Origin: Cephalotus follicularis
Taxonomy: Eukaryota; Streptophyta; Magnoliopsida; Oxalidales; Cephalotaceae
Reading direction: 5' to 3'
Length of the DNA: 64,000 bases
Assembly (NCBI GenBank): GCA_001972305.1
Contig: BDDD01000426.1
Location: 222,617-286,616 of the forward strand
Both the position numbers and the translations under genes were made by a program. Shown piece after piece: positions 43,824 through 55,416 of this stretch. The notes under the pieces were generated by a model. That model did no database searches. It worked only from the letters and a program-made list of their open reading frames with translations, and was not told the DNA's origin. The stretch's first letter is position 1. Every line of letters starts with the position of its first letter.

Positions 43824-45737
43824 AGGACCTGGCAGGAGGAGGAGAAGATCCTCCAGACCAGTAGTAGCGAGCTCAGGAAGGTAGCTTTTTCACCTCGGCA
43901 TCTCGGATGATGCGGACCAGACGTATAGCATTCTTAGGGTTCCTTTACCCTTCTTTTTGTAATAGAGTAGACGTGAGCTTTTTCTTTGGGTATGATAAGC
44001 TTAAACATGAAAGATATGCAATTCTTTTGCCGAGATGAGGAGGGAATGTATGTTTATGCCAAGGTTCAAACTTGTAATGATTTTATACTTTCAAGAATGA
44101 GATGGATGTTTTGAGTTAGCAGATTAGGTTTATCTTGTGTTTTTATGGATATTTCCTGTTATGAGTTTGGTGTTTTCAGGCCTGTCCGAGGAGCTGGGGA
44201 GTCCTTGGATTTCTAGCAAAAGTTAGCTTAGCAAGGGAGATAGGTTTATGCTTGGGTGGACGGGTTAAGCTTAGAGAGTTTTACCCGAGGAGGCAGGGTG
44301 TCCTCGGGTGATGTTGGGCCTTTGGCGAAAGAGGCCGAGATGAGTCCTCGGGATGAGGTTAGGGGATCCAACCTTATGTTGGCCAGGGAAGATTTCAAAG
44401 TTCTTAGAGTAAAAATGTTTAATCTTATGCTGTGCGTTTGATGTTAGTATAGTAGTGTTTTTGGGTTGAGCAGGGGAGAAAGGTAGCGGGGGACAAGGTA
44501 CGTCCTAGGGGGTTGAGCAGACCTTAGAGTTTATATTTTCATGTGAGGCGTGCATGGATCTCTCCCTGGACTTTGTGTGAAGCATCCCTGGAGTGATCCT
44601 CTGCACTTTTCCTAGGGCCGTTTAGTTTAAAGTGCAGTTATGTTTAGTGTTGTCCTCGGATGTTGACAGAGGAGAAAGACCCGAGGACAAGGAGTGTCCC
44701 CGGGCATGTTTTGTCTACAGGTTGTTAAGTGAGCTTGTGAGTTGCACGTGTGTACTCTCTTCCGGGGTTTTTTGTTGTTGCGCATTTAGCCCAGGCCTTC
44801 TCCTCGGGCTTTTTGCGTGATATGTTCCTGGGGAGTCTTCAGATGGCTCCTTGGGTAGTTCCTGTTAGAGAGGGTTGTTGGGGGTGGAGCGCCTTCCCCG
44901 GGCAAGGCTCGTCCTCAGTAGAGTTAGCAGGAACGGGTCATGTCATGGACAATCAGAGGGAACTATTCAAACATTGGAAGACATGCTAAGAGCTTGTGTC
45001 ATGGACTTTCAAGGCAGTTGGGAACAGCATGTGACTCTGATTGAATTTGCCTACAGGTAATAGTTTCCAAGCTAGTATTCAGGTGGCACCATTCGAAGCA
45101 CTATATGGATGAAGATGTCGAACACCTATATGTTGGGAAGAAGTAGGAGAAAGGAAGTTATTGGGACCAGAAATGGTACAAGTAACTACGGAAAAGGTAA
45201 AGCTGATTCGGAAACGTCTCTTAATAGTCCAAAGTAGACAAAAGAGCTATACGAATAAAAGACGAAGGGAATTACAGTTTGAAGTGGGAGACCATGTTTT
45301 CTTAAAGATATCACCTTGGAAAGGAGTAATGAGATTTGGCAAGAAAGGAAAACTTAGTCCGAGGTACATTGGACCATTCGAGATTCTAGAAAGAATTTGA
45401 GAGGTTGCGTATAGACATGCACTGCCACCAGATCTCTCTCACGTTCACGATGTATTCCATATATCTCTTCTTCAAAAATATACGGCCAACCCATCTCATG
45501 TTCTAAGAACTGAACTGATACAAGTGCATAATGACTTATCCTACGACGAGCAACCGATGGAAATTCTAGATTATAAGGAACAAATTCTAAGGACCAAAAT
45601 AATTCCCTTAGTACAAGTGTTGTGGAACAATCATGGAGTCGAAGAAGCTACTTGGTAATTGGAAGAGACGATAAGACATGAGTACCCTCATCTTTTTAAA
45701 TCTGTTGTGTAACAAATTTTGAGGACAAAATTTTTGT

Positions 45738-45750
45738 AAGGAGGGTAGAA
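45738..45750 (+). other. Polypurine tract of the Tekay element
   Basis: AAGGAGGGTAGAA immediately before the 3' LTR is typical of Tekay; the preceding GAGGACAAAATTTT is also usual. Confidence 0.85.
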
Positions 45751-47766
45751 TGTAATGACTGAAAATTTCGTTAAGGTTATTGTTTATGGAAATATGGTTG
45801 CTATAAGTGTTGCATGGTGTGTTGTGTGTATGTTTTGTGTCTTGTAGTGTTGAAAGAGTCAACTAATTTCGTACCCAAAACACACCAAATTTATTAGCTT
45901 AAGCGTCGACGGTTTATTAAAGCGTAGTGGAAAAAAGCGACGACGCTTTTAAGCCTTATTTTCTTTGTTAAACACGTTCAACCGGTGACGCTTGGTAGTA
46001 AAGCGGCAACGCTTTGAGGTTAAAGCGGTGACGCTTAACGTTTAGACTTCGACGCTTTAAGCGTTATTTGTCATTTTGTAAATTATTGATAATAATTAAT
46101 GGACATGTGTCAAGAGACGGAAGAATGACTTAGGATATTTTGGCTGACTGTCATTATTTTAACATAAAAGAGGACAAGTGTCGTTTAATCTGAGGAAGAG
46201 AATTTTAACACATGGGTGGCGTGTAACATAGGCGATGTAACGTGACGACTGACGAGGGTAAGGAAGCTATAGGTAACTTCCCTATAAATACGTGGGTAAG
46301 TAAAACGTCTTCTGCAAGAAATTACTGAGAGAAGTTTTAGAGAAAAGAAGGAGAGAAAGAAGGAGAGAAGAGGAGAGAAAAGAAGAGAAGGAAAATTCTG
46401 CTAAAATTTCAGTATAGAAATTACTTCAGTGTAGAAAAGGAGAGAAGGAGATTAAAGCAACGTAAGGATTTTTACTCACTTTTCCAAAGTATTTTATTCC
46501 ATATTTTTATACCAAAGTATTTTGTGTTATTTGTGGGAATTATGCAGTAATGTCACGCCCCGAACCGCGAGGGTAAACCCCCACGACTCGACGCGTGAGA
46601 TATCAATCCGTTCAGTCATTCATCATAATATTCGTCATACTCCATAAGTGCTATACATAAAAGCCTTTAAACAATCAAACAACATCAGCGGAATAATTAA
46701 GTTAAATAAAAACCAACTCTTAAAATCTCCCGAAAATCGGGCATGATGTATTCGTTTATCGGACTCAACCCCCTGTAAAGAAAAACACATTTTTATATAT
46801 TCACACTCCTGAAGGAGAAATCAACAGTTTATATACATATGGGGCTCAGCCCTCAGCAATCACAACTTAACTCATTATTACATCATTCTAATGTCTCAAA
46901 AGATGGGCCTTTCCCTGTTTAATACATCAACACATATATCATAAGCACTGCCACATGTCGGCAGGTCGATAACTGAAATAAAACATTTCTTATACATCTT
47001 TAGATTTGTCTCTTTACATAACAAGTCTTATATATCAGTACAGTTCATTTATAACTCAAGGCCATTTTTACAACTCATATAAACAAACCCATATCCATTA
47101 CCATAAGTAAGATCATATACGATATGGTAAACCAAAATATGCTACAGAGAATCCATCCGTCTCAGCCTGTCTCATTTAATACAATTCATATAAGTAAATC
47201 CATAACATGATCATAACGAAACCATAAAAATTATCAACACAATCCCAACACCATTACTATCCCAGATTCAGCTTAAGTATCCATCCGTCTCGATCCATTT
47301 CACTGTGATCCATCACCTGGGCCTGAGCCTGACCCATTCCGCATACAGGGGAAATGGGTCAGCGACATAATGTCGTGTAGGGTATACTATGTGCTATGTA
47401 TGCAACAGTTATAACAGTATTGAATGTATGCATCAGTACAGTAGTGTGACAGTGTAAAAGTATGCCGTGTAACAATACAGTGCACAGTGAACAGTAACGG
47501 TGTACAGTAACAGTGCATTGCAGTATATCAGTGTACAATTGCGGACAGCTTCGATATAATACCAACCATCCCTAAGCGGGGTATATCTAGCTGGTCCTAA
47601 TCACATCCAAGGCCATAGGCCTGCAGACACTCAGTAATCAGTCAATAATCATACATAGGGACAAACAATTCATAGGTTCATCCCACTATCTACGCACTCT
47701 CTGAGTCATAGATGAGTAGGGTTGAGATAACATTGACCACACAGTGTTTACATTACGGCTTATCCT

Positions 47767-47891
47767 CTATGGTCCCAGCCTATATTATTCTGACCGCCCA
47801 CTATGGTCCAAGCCTATATTGTTCCGGCCGTCCACTATGGTCCCAGCCTATATCTTCTCGATCGTCCACAATGGTCCCGGCCTATATGATG
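47767..47891 (-). repeat. Four-unit tandem repeat of 34 bp
   Basis: Plus-strand units start with CTATGGTCCCAGCCTATAT near 47767, 47801, 47835 and 47869. They vary mainly in the last 14 bases. Confidence 0.85.
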
Positions 47892-48445
47892 TGGTCTAAC
47901 ATTCATAACCGTCATGATGGAAACGAAGGGTATGAATGGGTTATCTCGTTTGGTCTGAACAGTATCAGTCATGACAGTAATCATACAGTAGTCGCACCCA
48001 GTAACAGTAACAGTAAAGAGTGGAAATGATAGGGACCTAAAGGATCAACATAAGAACCACATCCGTCAAAACAGTTGTAAAACAGTTTTCAGTACAGTTT
48101 CAGTATAGTATCAGTGACAATATCAGTTTCAGTAACAGTAGCAATTTGTTGGTCCCTATCGAAGTTTGTAAAACAATGGAGAGGAAGTCCAATTGGATAT
48201 CCGGGCCCAGATGTCCAAAAGGAGCTATCCTAACCATTCTTGAAAATCGTTTGTATAAAACTCTTTTGTTGCACTTCCTTCAAGAATCACTTAGAAAACT
48301 TGAGTCAAAGCTTTAACAGTGTTAAAAGATGATTCACATAGGATACAAGGCCTTAGGGAGGCTTCCTATGGAATAAATTTAAAGAAGAAACAGTTTGGAT
48401 TTGAATACAGCGAGAAAAAGTGGCATTTCACAAAACAGGGCACTA

Positions 48446-48606
48446 AGCATCGACTAGTTTAGTTTAAAAGTGTAAAGTGTCGACTATTCAATTTAACACA
48501 CAAAAGAGTCGATAATGTTAGAAAGCACAAATATAAAGCATCGACTACTCAGTTTGAAGGCATGAAAGCGTCGACGGGTCAGTTTTGAAAGCAGTAAAGT
48601 GTCGAC
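48446..48606 (-). promoter_or_regulatory. GTCGACT-type motif cluster
   Basis: Six units such as AAGCATCGACTAGTTTAG, AAAGTGTCGACTATTC and AAAGCGTCGACGGGTCAG are spaced 25-35 bases apart. Confidence 0.55.
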
Positions 48607-51027
48607 TGTTTTATTAGAAACAACAGTTCGCAAATCAATGGAACTATGTCCAAAATCCATGAAATCCGTTTCAATCGCAGTAAAGACAATTTATAAATCC
48701 ATACCCAGTTCCCAGTCGGTGCAATAACCAGTGAACAATAGCAGTTTCAATAACAGTATAACAATAGTCAATCAACACACAATAACAGTAACACAGTAAC
48801 AATTCATTGAAATGCGTGAATGCAGTGCAAATAGTATAACCTACCAGTTGAAGCAGTAACAACAGTTGCGCTTGCTATTCAAGGGATTCTGTAGCAGAAC
48901 CGATGAACCGTCAGCTCCTCCCAGCTTGAACCGGCTATCGAATCGCCACCGCTTGGGAACCTTCTATCCTTGATCACTGCACATACCACACATTCCCGTT
49001 ACGCTCTACGCACAGGAATCAACACTGTCGTCACCGAAGCTCCGGACAGTTTGTGGCCAACTCAGCCAGCTTCGGCAACACCCATAAACAGACTCCACAT
49101 CGGACGATCTATTCATAACCGTTGGACACTCAGCGTCGAGCACCGTGTCGCAGACGGCGGCGAGTCGACTCACCGAGTCAACTCGCCCGTCATCGACAAT
49201 TTAAGTCACCACCAAAAAATGCCACACAATCATCAGTTCTAAGCGTCACAGCCAGAGACTCGCCGAGACTCGCCAAGGAACCGGCAATCACGGCCGGCAG
49301 TGAGTTTGACTCACTGAGTGGACTCTCCAGACTTCAACAGTTCTGATCAATACCCAAAAATGCCACAACCGACCTTAAAATCCTTCAATCAGTCCATTGG
49401 CAACCGAGACTCGACGTGACTCGGTGCCAAACGCCGTGTCTCAGGTGACAGCAAGTCGAGACGACTCAGCTGACTCAGCCGGCACAAAACGAATGATTTA
49501 CGCCGAAAAAATGCTTAAACTGTCATCACCGTGGGTAGAGCTAGTCTCATTGCCAAGGACCGGCTCCAACCACGGCGACAGTAGCGGCGGAAATGGGGTC
49601 GACAGTGACCCTCAGTGACACAGAACAGAAGAAAAGAGGAGGGAGAACGAAGAGGGAAAAGGGCTTACCGTTGGAAATGAAGACCCCATCCGACGGCTCT
49701 CCTTTCCCAGCATCGCACCACGCCGACGTCTCATCTTTCTCTTCCCTCCCGATCGCGCTCTGCCTTCCCTCTCTCTTTCCCCATTTTCACGAGTCTGGCG
49801 GGTTAATAAGGAGAAATGCCGCCTTTGTCTTTTTACTAGTCAATTATTAGTGTTTCGGTCCCATATGCCACCATGTGTCTTTACTCCCTCACTTATTTAA
49901 TGATGCGTGGTCACAATAATTCATAAAAGAATTATACTACACATTACAATACAATACAATCCAACAATATAATATGTACAAAACACCACCTCACAATATC
50001 ATTTATCATAAACAATTACAATTTATTCCGGGGCTTACAAGTAATTTGTTATGTTTTATGTATTTCGAATTTCTGCCAAATTCTTGATGAAACTCTACGA
50101 TTAAAATTATTGCTCATGTTCTGCTATTATTTTCAATGAAATTATGATTTTTATCATTCTGAAATCATTGAATTGTCTACTATAATTTTATTGTTTTGCT
50201 ATATATATAAATTTAGTTTTACAAATGTTGTATGAATTTATTTTTATGGATACCTTGAGCTGATCACTCAAAGTATTAAGAAATGATTTTATGAAAAGAT
50301 AATAAACTGAGATGAAGAACTCTTGGATTGATATCCAGTGGAGATTATTTGGAGGAGGAATAAATGAGCAGAGAGTGCTCACAGACATGCATGCGATGTA
50401 AGGATAGTAATCGGGGAGTGCACAATGCCCCGGTGAAGCAAAAGGTTTCAGTTGGGTTATTTAAGTTTATGCAACCTCTCAGTTATTTATGAAATGTTCT
50501 GATTCATGAGATATGATCAGAAAAAGAAATGAAATGTTATGTTTCATGAGATATGAACAGAAAATAATGAATGTGATGAAATGTTTATTTTCAAACCCTT
50601 ACTAGGCTATTTAGCTCATTTCTTTTAAATGTTTTGTTTTTAAATAAAATTTTGCAGGGAATGGATGAACGAAGAGATTTTGAGCTTTAGAGGGAGCTCA
50701 TAAAAGAAATTATGTTATACATTAATGTTTTGTATAAACTGCTTTTGATGTAATAAGTTAATATTTTCCGCTGTGAAATGTATTATGATAATGTTTATAA
50801 ATACATTGATTATGATCGTTATAGTTTATGATGGTTTCAAATAAAGCATGATGTTTTTGAAGTTTAGTATTGAAATGTTGTAAGTTATATTTGAGACTAT
50901 AAGAGGTTTGATAAATGTTAGCAATTAGTAAGATTGTTAAAGGATTAAAGGCTTCACTCACACGTAGCGCACCGAATCTTCGTAGCTCGCTTCGAGCATA
51001 AAGTGAGCTCGAATCGGGGGCATTACA

Positions 51028-52157
51028 GGTTGGGTGAAGATGTCCGCAATTTGATCTTGCATTGGCACAAACATTAAAACGACATCCCCTTTTTCAATGT
51101 GATCTCTTATGAAATGATATCTAATGTATATATGCTTTGTCCTAAAATGATGCACCAGATTTTTAGCCAAGCATATAGTACTAGTATTATCACACTTTAT
51201 AGGCAAATTATGAAAGTTAAAGCCATAATCCAAAAGTTGTGTCATCCAAAGTGCTTGTGCACAACAACTTCCGGCTGCAATATACTCGCCTTTGGTAATG
51301 GATAGTTCTATCGAATTTTGTTTTTTACTAAACCAAGATATAAGTATATTGCCAAGAAATTAGCAAGTGTCACTAGTGCTCTTACGATCCACCTTATAGC
51401 CACCGAAATTGGCATCCAAGTATCTGTGTAAATAAAATATAGATTCTCGGGGATACCAAAGGCCTAAGGTAGGCGTATATGCTAAATATTTAAAAATACA
51501 TTTTATAGCATCCAAATGTGATTGTTTAGTACATGCTTGAAATCGAGCACAGAGACATACGCTAAACAATATATTGGGTCTACTTGCGTTAAGATAAAGC
51601 AATGCGCCTAGCATACTCCTATAGAGTTTTTTATCAACGATTTTACCTTGCTCATCCTTCTCTAATCTTGTTATTGTGATCATAGGAGTTTTTCTCTTCT
51701 TAGCATTTTCCATCCCAAATCTTTTGATTAGATTCTTGACGTACTTTGATTGATTGATGAAAATGTCTTTCTTGAGTTGTTTGATTTGAAGACCAAGAAA
51801 GAAGTTGAGTTCTCTCATCATGCTCATCTCAAACTCATCTTGCATAATCTTAGCAAAATCCTTACACAAATTCTCATTAGTAGACCCAAAAATTATGTCA
51901 TCAATGTGTATTTGTACAATAAGTATGTCATTATCATGTGATTTGGTAAAAATTTTGATGTCAATAATGTCACGTTTAAAACCATTTCCAATGAGAAAGC
52001 TACATAGTCTTTCATACCAAGCTCTAGCAGCTTATTTTAAACCATGTAAAGCTTTTGTTAGTTTAAAAACATGGTTTGGAAAATGTGGATCTTCAAAGCC
52101 AGGAGGTTGTTTCACATACACTTCCTCCTTTATAAATCCATTTATCAATGCACTTTT
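51028..52157 (-). pseudogene. Copia X reverse transcriptase and RNase H
   Basis: One minus-strand frame covers the piece. It gives KEEVYVKQPPGFEDPHFP, ALHGLK-stop-AARAWYERL, the active-site region HIDDIIFGSTN (51897-51908; usually YVDD), LNFFLGLQIKQ and LGALLYLNASRPNILF. RNase H motifs follow: KSTSDTC, a stop, QNSIELSITKGEYIAA, NLVHHFRTKHIYIRYHFIRD and IADIFTQP. Only two stops are seen, both explicable as CAA to TAA, with no frameshift. The upstream end is cut at 52157 by another insertion. It continues at 36521. Confidence 0.94.
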
Positions 52158-52434
52158 TGTTGGGAACGCTTGGCCCGAGCGCAGTGAAAGACTTATCAAC
52201 TGGGACTATAGGGGTTAGGGCCGATTAACTTTAATTTTTCACAAATAGATTAATCCCCCAGCAATGCCCTAATCTATGTCCGAATCATCCTAATAAATGC
52301 CAAGGAACTCTAATCAACATCCAATTAAATCAAAACCAAAAACCAAGCACCGGGCATAACGGGTTGAAAAAGCTAGGGTTGCCATAAACCCTAGAAATGG
52401 ACACTAACAATGGCTCACAAGGAAGAACACACAA
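52158..52434 (+). mobile_element. Start of an unidentified LTR, interrupted
   Basis: Copia X pol breaks at a T-run, and TGTTGGGAACGCTTGGCCCG begins at 52158, a start common among copia LTRs. No coding sequence is present in the 277 bases before the next element. The preceding bases CTTTT (52153-52157) would be its target; the far end lies outside the window. Strand is inferred from the TG start. Confidence 0.5.
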
Positions 52435-55245
52435 TGTAATACCCTGTTTATTCGTATGCATGTTTTACGGACGTTTAATCTGTTTGTTTGTGGGCTTTTT
52501 AATTTGTTTTGTTATGAAGTTCGTTTACCCTGTTATGGGTCTAGGTGTTTTGGGCTGACTGATACCAGCCTGAACCTTGGATATGATGGTGTGTGTATGT
52601 TTTGCTAAGGATTATGGTTTTCATTTATGCTTATGTCATTTTAAATAAATTAACTTTCATAATTTCTAATTTTACAATTTTCAAAACTTATTAAAATAAA
52701 ATATTTTTATTTTCTATTTTTATTTCCTTTCTTATCTCTCTCCTATCTCACCCGTATCTCTCCCTCCCCCACCCGTCTCTCTCTCCAATCTCTATCTCTC
52801 CAGATGATCTCTCTCTTTCTTAACTCCCTCAAGCATTTTCTTCCTCTTTTCCTTATCTCTCCCGAAATTCCCTCCCTCTTTCTGTTTAAGAGTGGTTTTG
52901 GTTATTGTTTTGTGCCATCCGTTTCTCTTGCAAGTCACTGCTGAATTTTGTAAGCTAGGAATCTATTTTGGTTCTTCATACAATTCCTTCATCAAATCAG
53001 GTTTGTGTTTTATTGTTGCAGCCCTTTGATTATTCTGTTTTGGTTATACATACCTCTAGCAAACTTTGAAACCATATATTCTTTCTCTTTTGTTTCTGTT
53101 GATCAGCTATTTAAGTCTGGAAAATCGTTGTGTTAGTACAACATTTGTGTGTCACCATTACAGGTTAGTTAATTCGTTCCTTACTATGATGGTTTTTGCT
53201 ACATTGTTATGAATTCGGCTTTGTATACATATAGGCTGTTAGAGTTTGTTTCCTGTCATGATGTGTTTTGTCATGGTTTATGAAGCTGTCAACATGTTTT
53301 AGGCATCATAGACATGTTGCAAACTGGTTTTGACATATGTTAAAGGTACTGGACAGCAAACTTGGACTATAAATTATGTATGCATGTGATCAGAAGTCAT
53401 CCTTCTTTTAAAGTCTAGCCACTGGTCACATGGTCAATGTTAATTCTGTGTTTTTCTACTGTTAAAGGACCATATAATGACTTATGTAAATGTTTTTAGG
53501 CCTTTGGTGTTGTGGTATCCATGTTTTGACAAGATTCTGCATTAAATTGTAGAGTATGCTGTTCTGTCATCCAGAACAGACGGCTGTTATTATGGACAGT
53601 CAGCTGTCGTATGTTGAGTAGTCGGCTGCCTTACGAATCAGTCGACTACTTTGTCTTGCACAGTCTACTGGACCCCTGTCATAGTCGACTGGCTGCAGTC
53701 CAGTTTGTGTAGTCGGCTGGCCCTGTTGCATAGTCGACTGCCAAGCTTCCAACAGTCAGCTGGAGCTCTGTAACAGTCGGCTGCTTTGCCCAGGAAATTT
53801 CTGTTTTCAATTTTCTTGGTCCGTTTGCATTTCGGATTGATCGGGGTCTGTCCTAAACACTGTTATAATTCTGTTTTATGCCCAAAATGATTTTCAGACC
53901 CTTATATGAATCGTTTTGTGTCTTTTAGATTGTTGTGCTTCGAAGGGCAACATATATATATATATCAGTCTTTTCGTAAGTCTTTTCTGTAAGTGCACAA
54001 GGTACGAGTATTCTGCTCTTTGACACTCTCTTCTATTTTATCGAACAAAATTCAGTTTTGTATTATGAATGGATATTCGTTTCTTTGCTATATTCCTTCG
54101 GTTTTATGAACTCGGTTATGTTTTACGATTTTGATATGTTCTGAAATAAAGTCGGTTTTGACATTTTGAGAAATAAATGTTCTTGACTTTATACTTATGC
54201 TATGATATGTTATGAACTATGTTATGATCATCTCTTTATAGTGAAAATAAATGAGTTGATGTTCCGATTATGAAATGTATGTTATGATATCGTTTGTTAA
54301 AGATTTTTTAATATGTTTCGAAAAAGGCACGTTTACGTGGATTTTAAATTGATTATGATAAATCAATGTTTTCAAAATGATAAAATACTGAGTATTTGTA
54401 CCCACCTCTGGGGCATACCATAGGCATGTTGTAGGCCTGGCACGGGGACATGACACTTCCGTAGCGTTGTGATTAGTCTACGGCGTCTCTGTATGTTATG
54501 AATAAATCCCATTAGGTGGATTTATGGATCTGTTATGTATGATAGAGGTGTATAAATCGATTCTAGAATATGGCATACGTATGGAGTTATACAATATGTG
54601 ATATGATATGATACGAGAATTGACTTGTGTAGTGTCGTACACTTCAATTCTATTGGGCATATGGAATTAGCGCCTCGCTTGCCATCTATATGTTTTGATA
54701 CATGATATGTTGTGAGACTCAGTATGAAATTTATGTTTTCATGTGTGTCCGAAAGTTATGTATTTGACTTCAAACAATGTTTAAACTGATTTACTGCATA
54801 AGATTTCTGTTTTGAGATAACTTCTGAAATCTTGCTGCTTCTAAATTATCATTTACTGTTTTACATTCTTTATTCGTACTGAGGTTTGCTCAGCCACGTT
54901 TTTGTTTCCATGTGACAGGTTATCAGGAGCACCTGGGGAAAGTGTGATTGAGTGATGTCCACAATATGTCAAGGATCCTATAGGAGTGTGATCCTGTTAT
55001 GTTTTCTGTTAGGATTGGTTTTGAATGATATGTTACTTAATGGTTTAAGTTTTTAGTTTTTGACCCTTAGAACATGTTTAAGTTTTAGATTATGTCAAGT
55101 TTTTAGTTATAGTTTCAGATATTGCTATGTTATGACCACCACGTATTTTGCTAATAAAGTTATGCTTATGTTCAATTAAGATATGTTATGTTAAGTTCTG
55201 TTAAGTTATGACCGGTAATGGCTCCTACCGTTCGGGGGTGTTACA
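52435..55245 (+). repeat. 5' LTR of the plus-strand Tekay-like element
   Basis: 2,811 bp, TGTAATACCCTG to TTCGGGGGTGTTACA. It holds an AGTCGACTG-type motif cluster (53575-53790) and a TATATATATA stretch near 53952. The part near 54895, GAGGTTTGCTCAGCC, matches the minus-strand element at about 28490. Confidence 0.92.
53575..53790 (+). promoter_or_regulatory. CAGTCGACTG-type palindromic motif cluster
   Basis: About eleven units, e.g. CAGTCAGCTG, TAGTCGGCTG, CAGTCGACTAC and ATAGTCGACTGG, lie at 15-35 base intervals upstream of a TATA-rich stretch. The sister element uses the AAGCGTCGACG form instead. Confidence 0.6.
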
Positions 55246-55250
55246 GAATA

Positions 55251-55262
55251 TGGTATCAGAGA
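55251..55262 (+). other. Primer binding site
   Basis: TGGTATCAGAGA, five bases after the LTR end, is complementary to initiator methionine tRNA. Confidence 0.85.
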
Positions 55263-55416
55263 TATAGGTTTTGTTTCCTTAGAAGACCTAACTAGGTTTG
55301 ACCTGTGAGATTGGGTAGACTATGGGTTAGGCTACTTCATTATGGTCTTGTTGATATGTCTTCTGTTTTGGTTTCTGTTTGTTTTTGATATTTTATGTTT
55401 CGATATCTTTTCGTAG

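Larger units (their letters stand above)
42266..44945 (+). mobile_element. Solo LTR inside Tekay integrase
   Basis: This 2,680-bp block starts TGTAACGCCTCGTAGCTG and ends CGGGTCATGTCA, with the target TGGAC on both sides (42261-42265 and 44946-44950). Removing it restores the [12 protein letters not shown] motif of integrase. It shares GTGAGTGGGACAT and the GGACTAATCCCCTC block with two other LTRs, and holds the duplication at 42969-43216. Repeated TCCTCGGG motifs lie at 44285-44880. Confidence 0.94.
38608..45712 (+). pseudogene. Tekay gag-pol polyprotein, broken by stops and a solo LTR
   Basis: One frame from ATG 38608 carries Gag, a decayed first cysteine motif, two CCHC knuckles (CYKCRKLGHQAREC at 39430, CYNCGQEGHMSNQC at 39514) and protease (FDTGATHSFV, Asp at 39709). 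Reverse transcriptase ([15 protein letters not shown] at 40681-40692), RNase H ([18 protein letters not shown]) and integrase ([34 protein letters not shown]) follow. After the solo LTR it resumes with the catalytic Glu ([13 protein letters not shown]), a GPFEILERI domain and a chromodomain-like tail (GVEEATW...EYPHLF), ending at 45712. Before the solo LTR there are six in-frame stops and no frameshift; beyond it one frameshift near 45056 and further stops. Confidence 0.94.
46551..50039 (-). mobile_element. Solo LTR in the Tekay 3' LTR
   Basis: On the minus strand it starts TGTAAGCCCCGGAATAAATTG and ends CGGTTCGGGGCGTGACA, with the target AGTAA on both sides (46546-46550 and 50040-50044). It is 3,489 bp long, has no coding region, PBS or purine tract, and interrupts an otherwise continuous LTR. 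It is related to the LTR at 57178-63250 (which ends GGTTCAGGGCGTGACA) and to 1-3157. It contains a 34-base tandem repeat (47767-47891), CAGTA-rich simple sequence (47420-47530 and 47960-48140) and a motif cluster at 48446-48606. Confidence 0.95.
36522..51027 (+). mobile_element. Ty3/gypsy Tekay (Del) element with two nested solo LTRs
   Basis: It starts TGTAATGACCG and ends GGGGGCATTACA, with the target GGTTG on both sides (36517-36521 and 51028-51032), in copia X RNase H. It has both LTRs, a near-complete gag-pol in one frame, and a purine tract. Its integrase is followed by a chromodomain-like tail, as in Tekay. The 5' LTR has lost its last 40 or so bases and the primer site. Confidence 0.95.
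45751..51027 (+). repeat. 3' LTR of the Tekay element, interrupted by a solo LTR
   Basis: About 1,780 bp after removal of 46551-50039, TGTAATGACTG to GGGGGCATTACA. A motif cluster lies at 45845-46063 and a TATA box at 46283-46290. Candidate splice sites are at 46462 and 50657. Differences from the 5' LTR are mostly transitions. Confidence 0.94.

Noticed and set aside
47359-48029. Frames in the CAGTA-rich and 34-bp repeat region
   Set aside because: Repeat-derived peptide patterns (TVHRY, YGPS) within a solo LTR.
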